Shown here one piece after another: positions 58,128 through 64,000 of a stretch of 64,000 nucleotides of DNA; positions within the stretch are counted from its first letter, which is position 1; each line of letters starts with the position of its first letter. A program made the position numbers and the translations under genes. The stretch is taken from the NCBI GenBank assembly GCA_036389835.1, contig DASVWC010000041.1, positions 1 through 64,000 of the forward strand, written 5' to 3'. The notes under the pieces were generated by a model. That model was not told the DNA's origin. It saw only the letters and a program-made list of their open reading frames with translations, and ran no database searches. This DNA comes from AC-37 sp036389835 (GTDB lineage Bacteria > Actinomycetota > Thermoleophilia > Solirubrobacterales > Thermoleophilaceae).

Positions 58128-59399
58128 CTACGACCTCGCCTTCCGATGCGCCCGCCGCCGCGATGCGACGGCTCGTGCGCTGTCGGCGGCCGCGTCCACC
58201 AGCCACGCGACCTCGGCGTCCGAGAGCGTCGCAGGCGGAGTGAGCCTGACCACGGCGTGCTGGTTGAGGCAGTGGTTCGGCACGACGCGGCGTGCGACCA
58301 GCTCGATCTCGAACTCCCCCGCCAGCTTCGGGTCCGTGAACTCGATCCCGATGAGCAGGCCGGTCCCGCGGATCTCGCTCACCAGCCCGTCGGCGATCGC
58401 GGGAGCGAGGACCTGGCGCAGGTCCCGCAGGAGACGGCGGCCCAGCTCGTCGGCGCGCGCGGGGACGTCCTCGTCGCGGAGCACCTCGATGGTGGCGCTC
58501 ACCGCGGCCATCACGAGCGGCGAGGCCGAGAACGTGGTCGAGTGGATGTAGGGGTCGCGGTCGAGCGGCGCGAACGCCTCCTCGGAGGCAAGCAGCGCGC
58601 CGACCGGCGTCACGCCGCCGCCGAGCGGCTTGCCCGCCAGCACGACGTCGGGGACGACGCCCTCGCGCTCGCTCGCCCACCAGGCGCCCACGCGGCCGAG
58701 GCCGGTGGCGATCTCGTCGATCACCAGCATCGCGCCGTGCACGCGGCACGCGAACGCCACATCCGCGAGGTAGCCCTCCGGCGGGATGCGCACGCCCCCC
58801 TCGGCCTGGATCGGCTCGACCACGACACAGGCCTCGCCGGGGCCGTCTGCGATCGCCCGCTCCATTGCGGCGGCGTCTCCGAACGGGACCCGTTCGATCC
58901 CGTCCAGCAGCGGCTCGAAGGGCGTGGTGAGCGTGGGGTTGCCGCACAGGCTGAGCGCCCCGAAGGTCTTGCCGTGGAACCCGCCCACGGCGCACACGAG
59001 GCGACGCTTTTCGTGCATCCGGGCGAGCTTGATCGCCGCCTCGACGGCGTCGGCGCCCGAGGTCCCGAAGTAGACGCGGTCGAGGCCGGGCGGTGACACC
59101 TCGGCCACGGCCTCGGCGGCGCGCGCCTGGGTGGGGTCGAGGAAGAGCCGGGTGGACAGCGCGTGCCGCTCGACCTGCGCGCGCACTGCCTCGACCACGC
59201 GCGGATGGCCGTGGCCCAGGAGGAACACGCCGTAGCCGCCGCAGTTCAGGTAGCGGTCGCCGCGCGAGTCGACCACCACGCTGCCGCTCGAGCTGACCTC
59301 CATTTGACCGCCCAGGATGCTGACCACCCGCGCGCGGCCTGAGCTGAGATGCCGGCGGTAGACGCCCTCGACGTCGAGTGGCTGGGCGGTCGTGCTCAT
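58128..59399 (-). CDS. Class III (omega) aminotransferase
   Basis: PLP enzyme of 423 residues: GSGYGVFLLGHGHPRVVEA-like N-terminal motif, VYFGTSGADAVEAAIKLAR, GGFHGKTFGALSLCGNP, the Asp in VIDEIATGLGRVG and the Schiff-base lysine in VVLAGKPLGGGVTPVGAL. All are intact. ATGA overlap with the reductase. In the operon it would convert the fatty aldehyde made by FAAL-ACP-reductase into a primary fatty amine, the expected precursor for N-hydroxylation. Confidence 0.9.
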   Translation of the reverse strand: MSTTAQPLDVEGVYRRHLSSGRARVVSILGGQMEVSSSGSVVVDSRGDRYLNCGGYGVFLLGHGHPRVVEAVRAQVERHALSTRLFLDPTQARAAEAVAEVSPPGLDRVYFGTSGADAVEAAIKLARMHEKRRLVCAVGGFHGKTFGALSLCGNPTLTTPFEPLLDGIERVPFGDAAAMERAIADGPGEACVVVEPIQAEGGVRIPPEGYLADVAFACRVHGAMLVIDEIATGLGRVGAWWASEREGVVPDVVLAGKPLGGGVTPVGALLASEEAFAPLDRDPYIHSTTFSASPLVMAAVSATIEVLRDEDVPARADELGRRLLRDLRQVLAPAIADGLVSEIRGTGLLIGIEFTDPKLAGEFEIELVARRVVPNHCLNQHAVVRLTPPATLSDAEVAWLVDAAADSARAVASRRRAHRKARS

Positions 59400-60484
59400 G
59401 CCGGGACCGCGTCCTCCGCCGTCGCCTCGCTCGCCGACAGGCCCTGGCGCTCCGCCCAGTAGCGAGCGCCCTTGAGCAGCACCTGCTCGAGATCTACGCG
59501 GTCGGCCTCCTCGAGCGAGCTGGGCAGCGGCTCCTCCACGTGGTGCGAGGTGAGCGCGAGGAGCAGGTCCACACGCCGCGCCACCGCCTCGCCCCCGGCG
59601 GGCTTGATGAGCCGGTCGATCATGTCCATGGACACGAACCGCGGGGGCTGGAGCTCCCTGCCGAGGTCCCGCCCGAACCCGAGCAGGAGCTCGACGACGC
59701 GACCGAATGAGAGCGCGTCCTCACCCGCGGTCAGCCAGAACTCGCCCTCGAACTCCGCGAGCACGAGCCGCGCGGTCACCCCGCCGATGACGTCGCGTGG
59801 CAGGAAGTCCACCAGCGTGTCCGCGGAGAACGGCAGGAGCGGCATCCGGTTCTCGAGCATCATCCCCACGAGCCGGTGGAGGCCCTGGAAGCTGGGCGTC
59901 GAGCCGTCGCGCGAGTGGCCGAACACGACCGACGGCCGGATGATGGCCCTGTACGTCCCGCACTCGCGCGCGATCGCCTCGGCCGCGCGCTTGGACTCGA
60001 GGTACACCTGCGCGCCCCAGCGCCCCCGGACCGACGTGCCCTCGTTGCGGACGTAGCCGGTGCTGATGTGGTAGAGCGGGGCGCCCGCCCGCTCCGCGAA
60101 GCGCGCGACGTTGCGGGTGCTCTCCACGTTCATCGCCTCCGTCACCCGGCGCGGGGTGGTGAAGTCGCTCACGCCCGCCGCGTGCACCACCGCGTCGACG
60201 CGCTCCGCGAGGTCCGCGTAGTCGTCGTCGGAGAGGCCGAGCCGCGGCTGCACCACGTCGCCCGAGACGTGCACCGCGCTGCCGCCCTCGGACGCGCGCA
60301 CCACGTGGCCGTGACGATCCGGGAGCAGGGCGCTCACCGAGCGCCGGTCGCGCGGCCCGTCCTCCCGCCAGCCGCCCGCGCCGTGCCGCGTCAGCGATAT
60401 CACCGGTGTGTCGCCCAGGGCGTCGACGACCGCCTGGCCGATCAGCCCGGTGCCGCCCGTGACGAGGATGGTGCGCCCACTCAC
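59396..60484 (-). CDS. NAD(P)-dependent reductase (extended SDR, thioester-reductase-like)
   Basis: About 362 residues from a GTG overlapping the FAAL stop: TILVTGGTGLIGQAVVDAL, DAVVHAAGVSDF, ISTGYVRNEG with YLESKRAAE (catalytic Tyr-x-x-x-Lys), RPSVVFGHSRDG and VDFLPRDVIGG. The pattern is that of reductase domains that release carrier-bound acyl groups. It resembles 36071 in the other FAAL operon. Predicted to give the aldehyde for the aminotransferase. Confidence 0.82.
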   Translation of the reverse strand: MSGRTILVTGGTGLIGQAVVDALGDTPVISLTRHGAGGWREDGPRDRRSVSALLPDRHGHVVRASEGGSAVHVSGDVVQPRLGLSDDDYADLAERVDAVVHAAGVSDFTTPRRVTEAMNVESTRNVARFAERAGAPLYHISTGYVRNEGTSVRGRWGAQVYLESKRAAEAIARECGTYRAIIRPSVVFGHSRDGSTPSFQGLHRLVGMMLENRMPLLPFSADTLVDFLPRDVIGGVTARLVLAEFEGEFWLTAGEDALSFGRVVELLLGFGRDLGRELQPPRFVSMDMIDRLIKPAGGEAVARRVDLLLALTSHHVEEPLPSSLEEADRVDLEQVLLKGARYWAERQGLSASEATAEDAVPA

Positions 60485-62145
60485 AGCGGCACCCTCTCGA
60501 GCACGGCGTCCGCCCCGTCGCCGGAGAGGAGCGCCCGGCAGCGGAAGCGCTGGATCTTGCCGCTCGGCGTCTTCGGCAGGGTTCCCGGCCGCAGCAACAC
60601 GCACTCGTCGGCCCGCACGCCCGCCCGGTCGAAGGTCGCGTTGTTCATCGCGTCGGCGAGCGCCACGAAGTCGTCCGTCTCCGGGCTCGGCTCCGCCACC
60701 AGCACCAGGCGCAGGTGGTCGTCGTCCGGGATGTCGACGAGCGTGGCGCAGCCGCGCCGCGCCCCGCAGTCGCCGAGCGCGAGCTCGATGTCGCGCGCGA
60801 ACACGTTGCGGCCGCCGACCGGGATCGCGTCGTCGGTGCGCCCGAGCACGTACAGCTCGCCGTCGTGCACGAAGCCCACGTCCTCGCTCACGAACTCGCC
60901 GTGGCGGAAGCACTCCCGCGTCGTCTCGGGCTGGTTCATGTAGCCGCGGGCCAGCGCCTCGCTGCGGATGCAGATCCGGCCGATGGAGCGGTCGCCGCGC
61001 GTCCGCACGGAGACGCCGTCCATCGGCGGGCCGCAGGCGACCATCGGGAGGGTCCCCTCGCCATCGCGATCGTGGAGGATCAGCTCGCCGCGATAGGCCG
61101 CCTCGGCGTCCACACGCACGGTGTTCGGGGCCTCGTCGGGCGGCTTCATGGTTACCGCGAGCGTGGCCTCCGCAAGGCCGTAGGCGGGGGTGATGGACTC
61201 CATCGTCACGCCGTGCGGGCCCAGCACCTCGACGGCCTCGTTCAGCGTCGTCCACTCGATGCGCTCGGCGCCGAGCACCAGCGACCTGAGCGGGAAGCTG
61301 CCGCTTGGCGGCTTGGTGCGGGCACGCTGCGCGGCGAGGCTGAGCCCGAAGTTCGGGCTCACCGTGTTGGTCGCCTCGAACTCGATGCAGTCCTCCATCC
61401 ACGTGTGCGGCTTGCGCAGGAACCGCTCGGGCGTCCCCACCGCCAGACACAACCCCGTGCACCAGCTCACCATCACGCAGCCGAACAGCCCCATGTCGTG
61501 CGAGAGCGGCAGCCACGTGACGCCCCTGCTCTTGTCGTCGACGTCGAGGCGCTCGATGAGCATGCGCTCCTGCGCCCCGATCGCCGCGAGCGTGAGCTCG
61601 CACCCCTTGGGCTCGCTCATGCTGCCCGAGGAGTACTGGACGAACGCGGTGGCGTCGTCCGGCGGAGGGGTCGGATCGAGCGTCCCGTCCACCGCGAGGG
61701 ACTCGAAGCTAGCCACCGGCACGCCGAGGTCGGCGCCCCCCAGCAGCTCGATGAAGCGCCCCTCGAGCAGCAGGACCTCGGGCTGCGCGTCGCGGCAGAG
61801 GCGGCGCAGCTGCGCCACGTAGTCCTCGGCGTCCTGGCCACGCCTCAGCAGGGGCAGCGACAGCAGCGTGCCGCCGGCGAGCCAGGTGCCGACGACGGCC
61901 GAGCAGACCTCGAACCGGTTGGTGAGGACGGCCGCCACGCGGGCCCCCTCGTGCACGCCGAGCCTCCGCAGACCCACGGCCGAGCGCTCGGCGGCCGAGC
62001 GCCAGCCGTCCCAGTCATGGCTTCGATAGCTGCTCTCGTCCCAGCAGTACAGGAGCGGCCGGTCGTCGCGCGCGGTCTCGTACGCCTCCCAGATCAGGTT
62101 GGTGGCGGCTGCCGACCGGGTCGGGATGGCCGGGGTGAGCGTCAC
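60481..62145 (-). CDS. Fatty acyl-AMP ligase (FAAL)
   Basis: A 554-residue adenylate-forming enzyme: A3 YSSGSMSEPKGCELT, TWLPLSHDMGLFGCVM (FAAL-type), YGLAEATLAVTMKPP, SEDVGFVHDGELYVLGR, the hinge DDAIPVGGRNVFARDIE and a terminal lysine in PKTPSGKIQRFR. The GTG start overlaps the desaturase stop. It should load a (desaturated) fatty acid on the ACP at 57390. Similar in role, but not closely similar in sequence, to 34299. Confidence 0.9.
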   Translation of the reverse strand: MTLTPAIPTRSAAATNLIWEAYETARDDRPLLYCWDESSYRSHDWDGWRSAAERSAVGLRRLGVHEGARVAAVLTNRFEVCSAVVGTWLAGGTLLSLPLLRRGQDAEDYVAQLRRLCRDAQPEVLLLEGRFIELLGGADLGVPVASFESLAVDGTLDPTPPPDDATAFVQYSSGSMSEPKGCELTLAAIGAQERMLIERLDVDDKSRGVTWLPLSHDMGLFGCVMVSWCTGLCLAVGTPERFLRKPHTWMEDCIEFEATNTVSPNFGLSLAAQRARTKPPSGSFPLRSLVLGAERIEWTTLNEAVEVLGPHGVTMESITPAYGLAEATLAVTMKPPDEAPNTVRVDAEAAYRGELILHDRDGEGTLPMVACGPPMDGVSVRTRGDRSIGRICIRSEALARGYMNQPETTRECFRHGEFVSEDVGFVHDGELYVLGRTDDAIPVGGRNVFARDIELALGDCGARRGCATLVDIPDDDHLRLVLVAEPSPETDDFVALADAMNNATFDRAGVRADECVLLRPGTLPKTPSGKIQRFRCRALLSGDGADAVLERVPL

Positions 62146-63059
62146 GTGACGATCTCCTTCCTCCGTTGTGCCTCGGGACTGATCTCGACGACGTTCCAGA
62201 TGAGCCCGGCCTTCTCCATGCCGCGCACGAGGAGCGCGCTCGGGTCGGGCTCCCACCAGCGCAGCCCGAAGTTCGCCGACCGCGGGAAGGCGTGGTGGTT
62301 GTGATGCAGGGACTCGCCCAGCGACGGCAGCGCGAGCGCGAGGACGTTGGTCGAGTGGTCGCTGGTCTGGAAGCGCCGCCGTCCCGCGTAGTGGCCGAGC
62401 GAGTTCACCGACCAGGTCACGTGGTGCGCCAGGAACAGCCGCACGAGGCCGCCCCACAGGAAGCCGGTCAGCGCGCCGCTCGCCGTACCCGTGAGCAGGA
62501 ACCCGAGCCCCGCCGGGAGCGCGAGGGTGAGGACCACGAACAGCGGGAACAGCTGGCTGATCCGGAGGATCACCGGGTCCTTGAGCAGGTCGCGCGCGTA
62601 GCGCACCGGGTCCGACGGCTCGGTGCGGCCGATCAGCCAGCCGATGTGCGCGTGGAACAGGCCGCGCAGCACCCCGCCGGACACGTGGGGGCTGTGCGGG
62701 TCGCCCTCCTCGTCGGCGAACGTGTGGTGCTTGCGATGGTCGGCCACCCACACGATCGGCGGGCCCTGCACGGCCATCGACCCCGCCACGGCCAGGAGGC
62801 CGCGAACCCACCGAGGGCTCTCGAACGACCGGTGCGTGAGCTGCCGGTGGAACCCGATCGAGATGCCGAACAGGGTGAATGTGTAGAAGAAGGCGAGGAG
62901 CGCCAGGTCCGTCCAGCCCACGAGCCCGTTCCACAGCTGGACGATGGCCACCGTGATCGCCACGAACGGGACGATCACCACCATCAGGTTGAACGCTCTC
63001 GCCTTCGCGCTGAACGCCCGCTGGGGCACCGCCAGCCCGCTTTGGGTCGCCGTCGCCAT
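62142..63059 (-). CDS. Membrane fatty acid desaturase
   Basis: A 305-residue delta-9-type desaturase with four membrane segments. The three histidine boxes are complete: FHRQLTHRSF (HxxxxH), DHRKHHTF (HxxHH) and LHHNHHAFPRS. The ATG at 63057-63059 overlaps the stop of the methyltransferase by one base. It would introduce a double bond before or after loading on the carrier protein, giving an alkenyl tail. Confidence 0.92.
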   Translation of the reverse strand: MATATQSGLAVPQRAFSAKARAFNLMVVIVPFVAITVAIVQLWNGLVGWTDLALLAFFYTFTLFGISIGFHRQLTHRSFESPRWVRGLLAVAGSMAVQGPPIVWVADHRKHHTFADEEGDPHSPHVSGGVLRGLFHAHIGWLIGRTEPSDPVRYARDLLKDPVILRISQLFPLFVVLTLALPAGLGFLLTGTASGALTGFLWGGLVRLFLAHHVTWSVNSLGHYAGRRRFQTSDHSTNVLALALPSLGESLHHNHHAFPRSANFGLRWWEPDPSALLVRGMEKAGLIWNVVEISPEAQRRKEIVT

Positions 63060-63985
63060 CAGCCGGCCCCCCCGAATCGGAAGGGCTCTCGCTGCTCGAC
63101 CCGTCTCAGCACGTATCGCGTCAGCCCGGCGTGCCCGCGGTCGAACTGGCGAATGCACGCCGCGAGGTAGCGGCGATAGAGGTCCACGATCTCCTCGCCG
63201 ACGGCGGCCACCGCGGGCTCGCGGTTCGCGTCGAGGCGCTCGAGCCACGCCTGGCAGGTGCGCGCGTACATCCAGCGGTCGTTGCGCATCTGCACCACCT
63301 CGAACCTGCCCTCCATCGCGGCGAAGACGTCCGCCGGGTGGGGCAGGTCGGACTCCGGGAACATCTTCGTGACGATGTAGGCGAAGTCGCGCAGGCCCTG
63401 GCCGTCGAGGGCGGTGTCGCCCTTGGCGATCGTCTGCAGGACCATCCACCCGCCCGGGCGCAGCCACTCGTGGCAGCGGGCGACGAAGTCGCGGTAGGAC
63501 TCGACCTTCTCCTCGCGCGTCAGGCCCAGCCGCGCGAAGTGCTCGAAGGCGCCGACCGAGACGATCGCGTCGAACGGCTGGTCGGGGGAGTAGTCGGCCC
63601 AGCCCGTCACGTGCACCTCGAGGCGCGGGTCCCCGAGGCCGTTGATCCACTCGGCCTGCTTGGGGCTGAGCGTGATCCCCACGGCGTGCTTCGCGCCGCG
63701 CTCCACCGCCCGCCGGAGGAACGAGCCCCAGCCGCAGCCCACGTCCAGCACCCGGCCGGCCGACGCCGCGCGCGCGTTGTCGATCAGCCAGTCGACCTTG
63801 CGGCGCTGCGCGGCATCGAGCGTGTCGCCCTCCGCCCACATGGCGCACGAGTACGTCAGCGAGGAATCGAGCCAATGCCCCCAGAACTCATTGCCCACGT
63901 CGTAGTGGTGCTGGATCGCCTGCCCTGACGCGCCGGCGTACTCGCCGGTCGCGGTGGTCGAGATCGTCACGCCGAACCTCCCCAT
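63059..63985 (-). CDS. Cyclopropane-fatty-acid-synthase-like SAM methyltransferase
   Basis: A 308-residue protein of the CFA/mycolic acid cyclopropane synthase family: GQAIQHHYDVGNEFWGHWLD, YSCAMWAEGDTLDAAQRRK, the SAM loop VLDVGCGWGSFLRRAVERGA, and FEHFARLGLTREEKVESY. It is first in the operon; ATG at 63983-63985 is close to the window end and a longer form cannot be excluded. It would methylate or cyclopropanate the double bond formed by the desaturase. Confidence 0.9.
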   Translation of the reverse strand: MGRFGVTISTTATGEYAGASGQAIQHHYDVGNEFWGHWLDSSLTYSCAMWAEGDTLDAAQRRKVDWLIDNARAASAGRVLDVGCGWGSFLRRAVERGAKHAVGITLSPKQAEWINGLGDPRLEVHVTGWADYSPDQPFDAIVSVGAFEHFARLGLTREEKVESYRDFVARCHEWLRPGGWMVLQTIAKGDTALDGQGLRDFAYIVTKMFPESDLPHPADVFAAMEGRFEVVQMRNDRWMYARTCQAWLERLDANREPAVAAVGEEIVDLYRRYLAACIRQFDRGHAGLTRYVLRRVEQREPFRFGGAG

Positions 63986-64000
63986 TCGCCTGCATCTGCC

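Noticed and set aside
1..64000. CRISPR array or rRNA operon
   Set aside because: No regularly spaced direct repeats with unique spacers, no cas genes and no rRNA-like stretch were seen.

Overview
The window is high-GC bacterial DNA with dense, mostly overlapping genes. Nearly every operon joins its genes through ATGA or GTGA stop/start overlaps, GTG starts are common, and several promoters sit so close to the start codon that the mRNAs are probably leaderless. An actinobacterial lineage fits best. The combination of cytochrome c maturation system I (ccmABC plus a ccmD-like gene), secreted propeller paralogues and the general gene content suggests class Thermoleophilia (Solirubrobacterales-like), but this is inference from gene content only.

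Layout. 1-1.4 kb: rarA. 1.4-11.4 kb (minus): six secreted beta-propeller genes that are two tandem copies of one three-gene module. 11.5-13.9 kb: an aldehyde dehydrogenase and a DUF2236 protein. 14.0-24.1 kb (plus): a long tetrapyrrole/cofactor operon: siroheme dehydrogenase, moaC, MogA/MoaB-type, ccmABC with a ccmD-like gene, hemA, hemC, a small secreted protein, a cobA-hemD fusion, a DUF62 SAM-hydrolase-type protein and a biotin-protein ligase. It ends at an IS481-family element inserted in a CTAG site that supplies stop codons to both birA and the transposase. 25.3-27.6 kb: a Tat-exported pectate-lyase-fold protein and a divergent MarR regulator.

27.7-64 kb is accessory and looks like one or two natural-product loci. 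First block (27.7-42.9 kb): a minus-strand operon of an NDK-like protein, an AfsA-type A-factor (gamma-butyrolactone) synthase homologue, a ThiG, a nucleotidyltransferase, an unknown helical protein and a SRPBCC protein. Facing it are a nitroreductase and a plus-strand operon of ACP, fatty acyl-AMP ligase, reductase, UbiA-like protein and a PEP-synthase-like protein, then three unknown genes. A TACTGAT-containing site occurs in front of four of these transcription units.

Second block (43-64 kb): two paralogous flavin monooxygenases, a P450, an MMPL exporter and two tRNA-Ser-like genes. Next comes a set that parallels the azoxy pathway of valanimycin: a diacylglycerol-kinase-like protein (VlmJ type), an acyl-CoA-dehydrogenase-fold protein (VlmH type), an MmgE/PrpD protein (VlmK type) and a ferritin-like diiron protein (compare VlmB). 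It is followed by an operon able to make a fatty amine: ACP, SRPBCC, class III aminotransferase, reductase, acyl-AMP ligase, desaturase and cyclopropane synthase.

Best candidate for a new system: a lipid-tailed N-N (azoxy or hydrazine type) pathway with its own tRNA-Ser-like gene. That RNA keeps the parts used by seryl-tRNA synthetase but has no normal anticodon loop, and lies five bases upstream of the VlmJ-like gene. In valanimycin biosynthesis serine is donated from seryl-tRNA, so the RNA could be a dedicated, non-decoding seryl donor. This is a hypothesis. No VlmA (seryl transferase) or VlmL (SerRS) homologue was recognised in the window.
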